Assembly (NCBI GenBank): GCA_001600615.1
Contig: BCKK01000004.1
Coordinates: forward strand, 979,316 to 1,043,315
Source: Dioszegia crocea
Taxonomy: Eukaryota; Basidiomycota; Tremellomycetes; Tremellales; Bulleribasidiaceae
Direction of reading: 5' to 3'
DNA length: 64,000 bases
Shown here one piece after another: positions 1-10,670 of the stretch. The translations under genes and the position numbers were made by a program. Position 1 is the first letter of the stretch, and every line of letters starts with the position of its first letter. The notes beneath the pieces are model-generated. The model was given only the letters and a program-made list of their open reading frames with translations. It was not told the origin of the DNA and searched no databases.

Positions 1-1746
1 CAATTTTACTCCGTTTCGATGGTGTATCTCCTCCATTGATCATGATCTTGGTGTCCGCGCCTGTGAATACCACAAGTCCAATGACCCATTTGGTATTCCT
101 CAACGAACAACCCCGGAGCAGCAACTCGTTGATCGTTACCGCCTCCTGCTTCATTTCGCTGCCCTTATCGCCTGATAGCGAATACCGTAGGACACCGTTG
201 TAGCTGTACAAGTTGGCGTGAGGGGGTTCGCAGTCGATGATGAAATGGGCGTGCTCGAGATCCTCCTCGGAGGTGATTTTACACGTCGCTTTGAGTGATT
301 TCCGCACTTTGAGATTGGTCTCTCCGTCCAAATTCTTGGTTTCAACAAAGCAGTTATGTTCGGCGTTGGAGGTGGATAGGACGATGATATCGGCGGGGAC
401 TTGTTCGTTCTCCTGCAGTAAAACTAAATCTCCAACTTCAAGCTTTTTCCTGATTGTCAGCCTGGCCTCACTATAACTCACCATAAGGTCCGTTCCCAGC
501 TTGCTGTCCCAGGAACAGCCGCTGCCCAATCCACAACGCCAATACTGCGCTTCGAAATCACACTCGCCGCACTAGGTGCTCTCCGCATAAAGTCGTGCGA
601 AGACAAACTTCCAGACTGCCCATGCTCCCCATCCATCTCATCAATCTCCTCCTTGTCCTTCTGAGCAGCCATGACAATCTGCTTCCCAGCTGACGCCTCG
701 GCATCCCTCAACTTCTTCACTCCCTTCGAGGGACGTCCTGGATCAGATCCCAGACCAAAAGTTTTTTCGAAAAAAGTTCGCGAGTCCCGAGGCTGATTTA
801 CATTCCTCCATCCGCCCAATTTCGTCGTTGCTGAGTTGTTCACCTCGTTATCCTGGGCAGCTCGCCTCCAGTCCTCGACAGCGTCCTTGATAGCTGTCAT
901 TCCCAGGATAGCCAGGAGTGGCAACATGCCGATTTGGCCGTTTGGGGCGCCAAAAATCGGAAAAAGTTGCAAAACGACCAGGCCGAGGACTGTACTATCA
1001 GCGCAGACTCTACAGCTCTAGAAAGTGTACTTTCAATAAAGGTTGGCAACTCTACGGAACTGTTCATATAGGTTCTTCGGAAGGAAGGTGATGATGGTGT
1101 ACTTCGCGGTACGGACTTTGTTTCGAGCGAATCGAAGAATTGGCTCGCCCTGAGCGATAAGATTCGACGGAAGGGGGATATTGACGTAAATCATCCGCCG
1201 TTGCGGCGCTTCCGTCGATTTGTTGTTGATGATGTCGCTGAAGCGTTGACTGAGGGACTTCTTGGGTGGTTTAGGTGCAGGAGGGGTAGATGTCGGCGGT
1301 GGAAGGGGAATTTCGGAAATTTCGCTCCGAGTACCGAAATCTCCACTCGTCACGCTTCTATCCCCATCTCCAATGGTAGACGATCTTGTCCGCCCACTGA
1401 CAGACCCAATGATGCTGGATGTCCCACTCCTGCCGCCCCTCCCCGACATGGTAGCCTTCCGCTTGATGGTGGATATCAATTCTTTTCTCCGGCGTTTCCG
1501 GCGTTCCTGCGCTGATTCAATCATGATTGATTCAGCGAGGACAGAGTGGGCTGTGCGTGTGGTGCGCAAGCGAAGAGCAGGATCGATACCGGATGGATCG
1601 AACATATCGTCATCTTCGTCGTCGTCGAGGTAGGCTTGGTCGCGCCGGGAAGAGGAGGAATTCGCCCCGTGACTGCGACTGGGCCCGGAGCCAGAAGCGA
1701 GATGGAGCGGGTGGTCCATGTCGTAATCGAAGTCAGACCTGCCCAT
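1..1746 (-). CDS. DNF1: P4-type phospholipid-translocating ATPase (Dnf1/Dnf2-like flippase), N-terminal part; C-terminus lies outside the window
   Basis: P4 ATPases flip aminophospholipids or phosphatidylcholine from the outer to the cytosolic leaflet at the plasma membrane or late Golgi. The acidic, Ser-rich N-terminal tail of about 170 residues is followed by the conserved entry to the first transmembrane helix ([30 protein letters not shown]), then [10 protein letters not shown], and then the actuator-domain stretch with [18 protein letters not shown] and the P4 hallmark DGETNLK. The ATG at 1744-1746 starts the first long exon. A 32-nt GTGAGT intron at about 447-478 joins W to KKLEVGD. The join at 990-1034 needs an intron that begins GA, not GT (see findings). 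The phosphorylation site (DKTGT) and the other membrane helices lie upstream of position 1, so they cannot be checked. The sequence is closer to the Dnf class than to Drs2, but the subclass is inferred from short motifs. Confidence 0.88.
990..1034 (-). other. Apparent non-canonical GA-AG intron in the flippase gene
   Basis: The first exon reads ...RVANLY and then an in-frame TGA. Removing 45 nt that begin GAAAGTAC and end CTGATAGTACAG joins it to a frame reading [14 protein letters not shown], which is the family sequence. The branch-point-like CTGAT and the acceptor are normal. The donor differs from the local consensus GTAAGT only at intron position 2 (A for T). No GT in the vicinity gives an open reading frame across the junction. 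Confidence 0.6.
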
Positions 1747-2367
1747 AGTGAGTTGATGTGTGATGCAGAGAATTGTCCAAAACTCACTTTGACATGGTGT
1801 GGGAATTCACTTTCGGCCGGCGGCCGACGTTCTTACAAAGACGCGTCGACGTCGGTCAATGTGGGGTACTCCGAGCTGACGGGACGATGGTTTCTCCGCC
1901 TCGGTAGATGCTGTCGACGAGCAGATCTGCCGCGGTTCTGTACTGCTGTACAAGCGCGATGGGAGGGTTGCAAAGATGCAAGAGATGGATGTCGGGCAGA
2001 TGCCGGTTCCGAGACTCGAAAGTCACCTGGGCAGTCTGCACAAGGCTTCGAGGTCCTTTGTCGCAGTTTTTGCGCGAGCCTGCTTAAACTCTTGTCGTTA
2101 AGTCGTACGTGCGGGCGTGCACACTCTCGTACCCAGTCGTGACCTAGAGATACTTGCTGCGAAGACAGATAGGAAAGGACAAATCTGCACCCGATGAATA
2201 AGGCGGTGACGGCAATGACGGCAAGGCGCCCGACGCGACTGTGCGTGGCGTTCCAGCCACCTCCTCTGTTCCAATCTTGGCTTTGGCTTCGGTCATCGGT
2301 CATGCTATCTACTGGGTACACTAACTGACGACTGTACACCTATAGATATGCTACTGGCGCTATACTA
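1747..2367. other. Intergenic: flippase promoter and 3' flank of the PPR-like gene
   Basis: Lies between the stop of the PPR-like gene and the start of the flippase gene, both on the minus strand. A GC-rich CGGCCGGCGGCCG cluster at about 1814-1828 is the only notable motif. Open frames here on both strands have no recognisable domain or codon signature. Confidence 0.5.
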
Positions 2368-5052
2368 TTATACAGCTATGTAATTGAGACCTGGTACAAA
2401 TCCTCCGTATCGCAAACCGGCGAGACTCGCTCCGTTTCCTAGAGCAGCATGCCGCTCTTCAGTTCCCTCCCCTTCTCTGACCCTATCTACCACAGGCTCA
2501 TGCTCATCCTCATTCTCCGCCGCCGCAGCCAACACATCATCACTCTGCACCTCCTTCTCTTCAACTCTGTCCTCCTGCAAACTCCGCATAAACGCCAAGA
2601 ACGGTTTGGTCCCGACCCATCCCGTCCTCACCCTCAGTTCCTCCAAATCCACCTCCTTGCCCCGTTTGATATCCATCAACGCCCGCGCTCCAACTACTCC
2701 GCGATCATAGACATCATTCCGCGCCAGTGTCCCCCTCCACACATTCTCAATCTCCTCCGCATCCTCATACCGCTCCGCCATTGCCAATTTGACAATCAAC
2801 CGCCCGACCGCAAGAGACTTGACTCTAATCCCCGCTTCACCCACAGTCTTCACCAGCGCTAGGGCCTGATCGAGCTCGTTCGCCTCGACCAGACCGCGCA
2901 CCAATGCAGTGGCTGCTTTGATGGTAAGATGCAGATTCTTGGATGCCATATCGCGGAAGACGCCGCCAGCTTGGACGAGCGCTTCCGATGTGGAGAATCC
3001 TCGATCGGGATCATTCGAGGCGAGTTTTGAAAAGGAAGTGAGGATGATGTCGTATAGATCAGGGAGAGTTTCAAGGAAGGAGGATTGCGCAGCGACGATT
3101 TCAAGCATGGCTTGCCGGTGGATATTTTGCGAAGATGAGGCCAGACAAGCGACAATCTCCTTGGCAGGGATGAGTTCAGACTCGAAGTCTAAACGCTTGA
3201 TGAGTGTCCAAGCGAGTAGAGCGTCGTTGGGATGTTTGTTGTGGACCAAACCCGACACCAGGGTTCTGACGAGAGCGCTTCGATGCTGGGGTAGGAAATC
3301 GACAAAGTCTCGGAGGTATCGCTCGAGGAGGATAGGACGGGAGGCTGTATGTGACATGCACACCGTCCGTATGAGCGCCAACATGTCTTGCCGATACGGC
3401 CGCTGTCCATCGGCAATGAGATCGGCGTACAGCCGCGATGCGAAATGGGTGTGCCTGTTCTCGGTGCCAACGGCCTGATGGAACAATTTGCGACCGTTCG
3501 GCAGGGTGTCGGGTGTCCATAAGAAACCTCCCGTTCTGGCTGCAGGGTAGATGGATCGAGCGGCAGCGTACGCTTCCGGGGTATTGAGGCGGATAGTGGA
3601 TATGAGGATGTTTCGGAGGAAGGCAAGGTCGGTAGAGGCTTGGGATAAGGTGCTCGAGAAACGGATGATTGTGGATATGGGAGGTAGCGGAAGACGTGAA
3701 GCTTCTTCGAGCTTGGCTGACACAGCGTGATATAGCTCTTCGGCGCCCGAGTTTCGCGTCGAATGTAGGCGCTCGCAGATATTGACGGCTAGGTCAAGAT
3801 CTGGCGACCTACGTCGAGAGCCAATTAGCGCCAGTCCGGCTTGTAGGAGAGTGTCGACGGGTGCGGAAGGGAATTGGGAAAGGAGAGCTACGGCTCGTTC
3901 AGAACGAGACGCCCCTAGCTCCTGTGCCTTTGTGAACACGGCCTGGACGCGGTCCACCATGCTCTCGGGCAACTCGCTGCACGCATCCAGCACCACCGTT
4001 GCCGCCCCTTTCCGATCGTCAACCACCAGCCGCAGGAATAACTGGTCCAGTGTGGCGTCGGACATCTCTACTCCCTTCTGCAAACACCATATCGCAACTT
4101 CAACCGCTTTTCTTGTCGCCTCCCCTCGTCCCACCCTCGACAATAGCATCGCCTCCAGTAGATCCTCCATTCCTTCATGCGCCTTAACTTCCACCGCCTC
4201 CTTGACCACTTCAGCAGGATTTCGACGGAGGAACTCCAATCCTTTACGCCCCCGCTGCTGCCTCTGCCTGTAATATTTTCTTATCCCCAAGAGATGAAAT
4301 TCCAACCATCTCCGCCTTGTGTCCAAATCCAGCTGACCCATATTATTCCTGCTCAGCCGTATTGCCGTCGCCCACAGGCTTTCCAAAAGATTGGTCATTC
4401 CCAAATCCTTCCCGTTGGCATTTATAGCATACACCAATCCCGCGTGAAGGGCACCGCTCACGACCGGCATACCCAATGTACTCAGGTCCATCCCACATTT
4501 CTGCCCAAACTCGATGAGCGCCTCGGAACGGACCCATCGAGCGCTGAGAGAAGGTTCTGAAAGCTGATGAGCTAGGAAGGACCGGAATAGATCGTCCGGG
4601 ATGTATTGGCGGAGTGAAGGGTGAAGGGAGAGGTAGATCCGCCAAGACTCTTCCGGTGTGGATGAGATGGCTGAGAGGGATAGGATCTCAAGATGACGCT
4701 TGAAGGGGTGGGAGGTCGGCGAATAGGGTAATGGTGGAGGAAGGGGCAGGAAGTGGGCATTGGACTTGGGGTTAGATGGGGGGACATCCTCTGTGCGACT
4801 AGGCGCAGGGTCGGCGACGAAGAGAGGCGGTCTGACCAGCACCTTTTGCTTAGGCGCCGATTTCTGCTTTTCATTCGGAGAGAAGAATTTAGCTGAGCGA
4901 CAGCATGAGCAGGTGAGCCATCTCGAACAGCTCGGCTGAGATGGAGGAATCGGTATGGGTCGAAGGGAAGAGTTTAGCGCTGTGCCGAGAGCTCTAGCCG
5001 CTGTTCTTATCGTCACTTTTGGGTTAGCGATTGGATTTAATCTCCTTCTCAT
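2368..5052 (-). CDS. Large alpha-helical PPR/TPR-like repeat protein, probably mitochondrial
   Basis: One uninterrupted frame of about 894 residues. I do not recognise a specific orthologue. The N-terminus is rich in Arg, Ser and Ala with almost no acidic residues for about 35 positions (MRRRLNPIANPKVTIRTAAR), which looks like a mitochondrial presequence. The body consists of repeated helix pairs with PPR-like spacing, for example a segment beginning ALVRGLVEANELDQALALV followed by GRLIVKLAMAERYEDAEEI near the C-terminus. Proteins of this kind in fungi usually act in mitochondrial RNA maturation or translation, but that is an inference. The longest frame begins with GTG at 5061; I chose the ATG at 5052. 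A GTGAGT donor and a GCTAAC..AAAAG acceptor also lie here, so the true first exon may differ. Confidence 0.7.
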   Translation of the reverse strand: MRRRLNPIANPKVTIRTAARALGTALNSSLRPIPIPPSQPSCSRWLTCSCCRSAKFFSPNEKQKSAPKQKVLVRPPLFVADPAPSRTEDVPPSNPKSNAHFLPLPPPLPYSPTSHPFKRHLEILSLSAISSTPEESWRIYLSLHPSLRQYIPDDLFRSFLAHQLSEPSLSARWVRSEALIEFGQKCGMDLSTLGMPVVSGALHAGLVYAINANGKDLGMTNLLESLWATAIRLSRNNMGQLDLDTRRRWLEFHLLGIRKYYRQRQQRGRKGLEFLRRNPAEVVKEAVEVKAHEGMEDLLEAMLLSRVGRGEATRKAVEVAIWCLQKGVEMSDATLDQLFLRLVVDDRKGAATVVLDACSELPESMVDRVQAVFTKAQELGASRSERAVALLSQFPSAPVDTLLQAGLALIGSRRRSPDLDLAVNICERLHSTRNSGAEELYHAVSAKLEEASRLPLPPISTIIRFSSTLSQASTDLAFLRNILISTIRLNTPEAYAAARSIYPAARTGGFLWTPDTLPNGRKLFHQAVGTENRHTHFASRLYADLIADGQRPYRQDMLALIRTVCMSHTASRPILLERYLRDFVDFLPQHRSALVRTLVSGLVHNKHPNDALLAWTLIKRLDFESELIPAKEIVACLASSSQNIHRQAMLEIVAAQSSFLETLPDLYDIILTSFSKLASNDPDRGFSTSEALVQAGGVFRDMASKNLHLTIKAATALVRGLVEANELDQALALVKTVGEAGIRVKSLAVGRLIVKLAMAERYEDAEEIENVWRGTLARNDVYDRGVVGARALMDIKRGKEVDLEELRVRTGWVGTKPFLAFMRSLQEDRVEEKEVQSDDVLAAAAENEDEHEPVVDRVREGEGTEERHAALGNGASLAGLRYGGFVPGLNYIAV

Positions 5053-5572
5053 TCGACTCACTCTGCTCTGCTATCCCCCTACCATCCCTAGCAGTCAATC
5101 ACAAGAAAACGTTGGTATACAGGCAGACAGGTCAACTCTTTACCGCTCACTCGCTGGACTTTTGATCGAATCCAGCACACGGGCTTCCCCGGACACGGAA
5201 GTAGATTTCCCCGCATTTGACCGGCGGGAATCGCCGCCTCCACTTGTTGTCTCCACCCAAAGTTGACTGTATTGCGCATTGACCCTACATTCCTGGGGGG
5301 TATATAACCCCCCGACCCTCTCCTTCCCCTCCTTCTTCTGTACTTCATCCCCATACCGTCCTAGAAAGACTGTATTTTAAGCGTCTCTATACCTCAGACA
5401 CTCGGACAAGGTGAGTTCATGCGTTATTGCCCTGCCAGTCATCATTCAACCTCCAACCGTACGACCCTTTCCTTCCTCCTCTCCCTCCCTCCTCCTTGCT
5501 TCCTTTCCCTTCACCCGCTTTTCCATCCTATCGGACTGTATGAAGACCTGACTGGAAGCTGACGCCTCCCAG
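5053..5572. other. Divergent promoter with a 5'UTR intron
   Basis: Shared upstream region of the minus-strand PPR-like gene and the plus-strand gene that starts at 5573. It contains a TATA box in a G6/C6 dyad (about 5295-5313) and a 5'UTR intron of 162 nt, from GTGAGTTC at 5411 to CCCAG at 5572, ending directly against the ATG. Confidence 0.6.
5295..5313 (+). promoter_or_regulatory. TATA box flanked by G6 and C6 tracts
   Basis: TATATAA sits between six G and six C, giving 7-bp inverted arms (GGGGGGT/ACCCCCC). It lies about 100 bp before the 5'UTR intron donor of the plus-strand gene, a suitable distance for a core promoter. Confidence 0.55.
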
Positions 5573-7304
5573 ATGAGCTCGATCCCCGTCAACGCCCCCA
5601 AAACTGGTCTGGGCCGCCGCCATGACTCTCAATTCTCCCAGCAGCCGTCTCCTTCCTCGGTGCCCTCCAACCTTGGCCGCCCCCAGCCCAACAATGTCCA
5701 ACCTCGACTTCCTCCCCAGCCATCTCCCCTCAATAATGCACACTATACCAACCCAAACCCCCCACAGCGCCCCGTTACCAACTCTACCCAGCACCACCCA
5801 TACCCCGTCCAGCAGAAAGTGCGGCTACCCACTCCCGTTGTGGTCGAGGTCGATGACATCGATCCTGTCACAGCCTATGAAGTCACTGCGTTGATGCTCC
5901 CTCCTCAACCCCGACAGCGATTCGATCCCTCCCCCTACGCCTCCAACCGAAACATCCCCAACGGCCAACAAGGTCCAGCCGCTCGTTCAGCCACCAATGG
6001 CCATCCCGGCCAGATGAGGCAGAACGGCCCACAGGGTGTTGCTGGCCGTCCTCACCAGAATCAGCCTCACCAAGCCCATCCTCAGGCTCAGAATCAAGGT
6101 GGTCGGCCCTCCGGTCCAGAGCAACGGGCACAGCCAGGACCTCCAAGTCGTGAGGAGGCGATAAGGCGCGAGTATCAGCGGAAATTGGCGGCTGGGGAGT
6201 CAACGCGTACGCAGGCAGGACAAGTGAGTTCTTTCGCTCCTGTCTTGAAAATCGCTGATGTATGTCTAGGACGGACCGGGTCAAGCTCAGAGGCCTCATC
6301 CCAACGTCGGCCCCGGGCGTGGGGGCTACGCCGGTCCTCGGCCCCCTCCTCCAGGCCCTTCTGGCCCCGTCCGACAAGGCCCTCAAGCTCGTTCAGGCCA
6401 TCAAGACCAGAATTCAATCACCTCCAGCCGCAAAATCGACCGACCGACTCAATCCTCGGTTTCACTCGGTAACAAAGCGGATGACGAAGCCATCAATTTC
6501 GACGCCGAAGGAGATGTGGCCATCATCAAGACTAGAGGAGGCGGCTCCGATGTCAAGGTCAAGGAAGGAAGCGGTGTCCCTGGAGCGGAGAGGTCGGTTG
6601 TGCAGAAGGGTCGAGTGGAGAAGGCCAGTACGGCGGTCATCGTCAAGGAGGTAAGCTTCCCGATGCAGTATTCCTAGCCTAAGCTGACTAGTCAGAAACC
6701 CATCCCGAAACCCGTCTTCAACTTCAATGCTGCCCTGGAACTCATGGGCCCTTTCCAGGTCGCGAAGAGCATCGACCACATTGGGATCCGCAAGAGGCGC
6801 CTTGCCATCATGGAGGCGGAGAACGACGAGCGAGAGAAGGCGGTCGACGGGGAGAAAAAGCAGTTGCAATGGGAGGTGGTCAGCAGTAAGTTTGATTTCT
6901 GCGTGGTGGAGCGGCAAGGAACGAACTGACTCTCTTCAGACGTCTTTGATGCACAGCAGCAAGGTCTGGAAGGTGCCATGGGCTTCTATAACACTCTCAT
7001 CAACCGTACGTTCACTATCTACTCCTCCTCTCGCGCTCTATCTACCCTCCCTTTCCTCTCTCTTGCTGTATCGCCGCGAACCGATTCTGACCATGCAGGA
7101 TTCAACGATCTAACCGACCTCAAAAACAACAACCTCCAAGAGAAAGAAGACCTGACGGATAGGTATCGCCGTGCGGGCGCTACCCTCTCGACGCAGTGCG
7201 TCACTTTGCAATCCTCCACCAACCAAGTCCGCCTCACCGAAAGCAAGAAGCGTAGGCTTATTACAGATGGTCGATCGCCTTCGGGTCTGCCGGGAGGCGA
7301 GTAG
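5573..7304 (+). CDS. Pro/Gln-rich protein of unknown function with a conserved-looking helical C-terminal half
   Basis: Six coding exons give about 496 residues. Introns: 6222-6270, 6651-6695, 6886-6939 and 7006-7098, after a 5'UTR intron that ends at the ATG. The N-terminal 60% is low complexity (Pro, Gln, Asn, Gly) apart from one short ordered-looking patch, VVVEVDDIDPVTAYEVTALML. The C-terminal half (from about KPIPKPVFNFNAALELMG) is charged and predicted helical, with AKSIDHIGIRKRRLAIMEAEN and a segment rich in K, E and Q that could form a coiled coil. No enzyme motif is seen. A scaffold or transcription/RNA-associated role is possible, but nothing here proves it. Confidence 0.75.
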
Positions 7305-7917
7305 ATGGGTCGCTTGGTGTGGGGAGCGGTGGAAAGGGTGATGTGGGAGGAGGCGTGGGATTAAGGGCAGATGCGGGGGAGCAACAAGGACAATCATGCG
7401 TAAAGGCGATTTCGGGGACTGAAGAGGGGCAGATCGAGGTGTGTAAAGAGGCGAAGGGGATACAGGCAGGGGATAAGGTGGCGCGGGAAGGGGAGGATCA
7501 ACCGGAAAGTGTGTGCAAAGAGGCGGAAAGTCAAGGAAAGAAGGAGGTCCAAGATGCTCGTGGGGAGGGAGAGGCGGAGGACGAAGAAGAGGAGGAAGTG
7601 GAAGAACTCGAGGAGGACGAAGAAGAGGCGGACAAGAGGGAAGTAGATCAATCATTGTAATATACCACACTCACATGCTCATCCTCAAGCCAAGTTGTGT
7701 CTATAGAAAGCTGTCGGTGCTGTATATAGATCATGCATTTCAGATATATCATGTACAGCCAAATCACCATTTAAGCAGAATCCATCAGACATGAAGACCG
7801 GTGATAGAGGTAAGCAGCATAGCCAAGCAGAAGAAAATCAGGCAATATACATACAAGAAGAAACTCCAGACGCCTATAGAAACATATAAACTTCCACCCA
7901 TCCCCTAAACAGCCATG
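7305..7917. other. Convergent 3' region containing an acidic open frame
   Basis: Lies between the stop of the plus-strand Pro/Gln-rich gene and the stop of the FAD oxidoreductase. Positions 7319-7660 are open on the plus strand from a GTG and encode Glu/Asp runs near the end (EEEEEVEELEEDEEEADK), but there is no ATG in suitable context and no clear splice link to the upstream gene. Confidence 0.45.
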
Positions 7918-10670
7918 TCATTGCTCATCAACCGCAAGCCCATGCTCCAGCTCTGCAGCTGCAGTGGCCATCTTGGCCTTCATTTTCCCTTCACTCAAAG
8001 CCTCCCTCTCCCTCCTTATCCTTTCCGTCTCAGCCTGCGCCCGCCTCATCCTCGCTTGCGTAAGTGGCGGTAGTTGATCCCACTCATCAGGCGCATGTGG
8101 TCGTGGGAACATTGAATGACAAAAGAATCCCTCTGGGTCCATCTTCTTTTTGAGTGCCAAGAGCCTTGGGTAACTCTTTCCATATACCGGTTTTACATCT
8201 TCTGGTGTTGAAGATTGTAAGAACTAAACATTTAGCATGTTGCCTAGATCAAGAAGCTGTAATGACTTACACAGGGTAATGGACCGCCAATAGAGACTGG
8301 GCGCATCACTTCATTTATCCACGCTTCGGCAGTTTCGACACATTTCGTATCGAGTGCAGGGGGCTCGTCGTGTGCCCATTGATGCAGGGCCGCAACGGTG
8401 AACATGGCTTTTCGGTGAGATTGGGGATAACATGAATCCGTCACGTCGCCGACGGCACCATTTCCTGTGAACTCGCATAACCAAGCTGGCACCGTAAGCA
8501 TAGATCTTGGAGGGAAAGATGAACAAGACTTACTACACCCATCTGGGACAGTCGAAAATCGCTCGCATGTCTGATCAATCACCTCGTCCGGTAATGACTC
8601 GATCATATCGGATTTGATATACCTACCACGTCAGCACGACATACTATTTCGTCGACCGAGAACTCACCATTTCCGCCCATGCCCACCCTTTAAAACTTCC
8701 TCGACTGCAGTCTGCTGTCGCTCGAAACTCCTCTCCGAGAAGTCTTGGAACAGACATCGACCACCTGGCCACGCGCCTATCGCCTGGACGTACACATCCC
8801 CTTCGGACCGCGGACCAGAGTAGCATAGCTGAATGACGATGATGGCTGGTGCGCCTGGAGGACCGGCTGTCATTATGATGTTGGCGTATAAACTTCGCTG
8901 GGCGGACTTGATGCAGTCGCGGACGTGGCGGATAAGCGATGGTGCCGTTGCTCGATCAAAGATGCTGAAGAGTCAGCGAGGGTATCATGTGGTCTGAGCG
9001 ATAGACTTACTAGATGAAGTTACCGGCATAAACCGATGGGAGGTGATACGCCTTGGCTCTGTACCTCGTCACCACGCCCAGAGCCGGACCTGCCCCTCTT
9101 AGACCCCACCACAACTCTTCCGGGTCTTCCCCCTTGGCCCACTCTCCAGCGGCCATCCCGTGCTCGCCGACCCACACTATTCGCCCATCCGCCAGCACAA
9201 CTTCAGCCTCGACAACATTGTCCATCGCCAACCCATGTTTCCGGCCCAAGAATCCAAAGCCACCCAAGAGGAATTGACCCGCTCCTACCGGGAATGCAGA
9301 AGTCGGAACGTAGAATGCGCCATATGGCGATCGCGCAGTAGTCGAGTCGAGCAATTTGGAATGAGTGCCAGCTCCGAATGTGACGATGGTGTATGAAGGT
9401 GGAGGGGCGTTTGTAATGGGCAGAGGTTGGTTTGTGATGGCGTAAGGACTTTGGTGGAATGATGTGGAACCGAAAGAAGAGGGAGAGGGAGCGAATGTGA
9501 AGTTGTTATTGGAGATAGGGGAGGGGTTGACATATGTCGTTCGATTCCCACTTCCACTCGACACGGAATGTGTAGAGACTGTCGGTCGGGGGACATCTCT
9601 GGGCAAAGTGGCGATGTAGGGCTTTTGGACCGGTGATTGACCAGGTAAAGAACGTTGGAAATCCGAGTCGGAGAGTGAAGTAGGAGGTGTCGAAGAATCA
9701 TAGTCATACTGACCTTGACTGCGTCGACTGCTGCTTCCACTTCCGGTCCGACTGGCTTGGCCGGAAGATTCCGATTCCTCGCCACCCGCATTACTGCCAC
9801 TCCCACTTCCACTCCCACTCCCACTTCCGCTCGCGCTGTCGTACTCGTATCGAGCCCGACCGGTGCGCGTGGATGGCACACCGCCATCCCGAATAGACTG
9901 TAGATCTCGCTTCCGCTTGACGGCATCGCCACTTTGATCGACTCCGGCGTCCACGCCCGCAGTATCCGCGGATCGCTTGTAGAGATAAACGGGCTGAGTG
10001 TTTTGTGGGGAAGTGCGCTGTTGCGGGCCAAGCTGGAGTTGCGAGAATGATTTGTGTAGAGTCACGGCGGAGGGAGTCGGAAGGGAAACTGTGATCTCGG
10101 TCATAAGGCATAAGTCGAGGATGATGTGACCGGCAATCTGAAAAATTAGCAAAACTCATTGCCTCTTCTTAGAGCCAACGCACAGATTGGCCGTGCACAC
10201 CAGTACCGCCAGCTTTGACCGATAAATGAAGGTCGTGCTCTCGGCAATACTTGATAGTCCTACAGATTCAGCATTTTCTCCTTGAATCGTAAGACTATGA
10301 CCCACTTTGACACCTGAGCCGCATTCGTAGGCTTGACTACAGCCGTAGCAGCCGACCGAATAGCTCCATTGAAAATACTGACAGACTTGTCATACCTGTC
10401 GCATCAGCCAAAATCCCTCTTGAGCGCAAAACGCTCCGCTGAGAACACTTACCCCTCATCATCCCGTCCATGAACCAAAAAATATCCAGACTCCTTCTCC
10501 AGTAGATCCCTCAGGTCAAGCACCACCTCCTCGTACGTTTGCAATCCATCCGGGAGGGGATCAACTTTGTAAGGGTAGATGGATCCATTGGGTGTCACGG
10601 GTTTATTCGCCCGGGGATCCTCTGGCGGAAGAGAAACGGGACTGCCTGGACGTAGCATGTCGGAGACCAT
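7918..10670 (-). CDS. FAD-linked oxidoreductase of the berberine bridge enzyme/PCMH family
   Basis: Flavin-dependent oxidase fold: an FAD-binding-4 domain split by introns (VKAGGTGVHGQS loop, then AGHIILDL, then GGFGFLGRKHGLAMDNV and ELWWGLRGAGPALGVVT) and the C-terminal BBE segment (YGKSYPRLLALKKKMDPEGFF). These enzymes oxidise alcohols, sugars or alkaloid-like substrates with O2; the substrate here is unknown. Eight exons give about 800 residues; most relatives have 450-600. The excess is a Ser/Gly/Pro-rich insert of about 200 residues in the FAD domain, including (SG) repeats at about 9790-9835. No signal peptide is evident from the ATG at 10670 (MVSDMLRPGSP), so the product is probably intracellular unless an upstream exon was missed. 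Confidence 0.88.
9786..9838 (-). repeat. Short tandem repeat coding for alternating Ser-Gly
   Basis: On the plus strand the hexamer CCACTC/CCACTT is repeated about eight times. On the coding strand it gives SGSGSGSG within the FAD domain of the oxidoreductase. Such repeats can vary in copy number between strains. Confidence 0.7.

Noticed and set aside
1546..2142. Plus-strand open frame of 198 codons
   Set aside because: It overlaps the flippase N-terminal exon in antisense and shows no domain.
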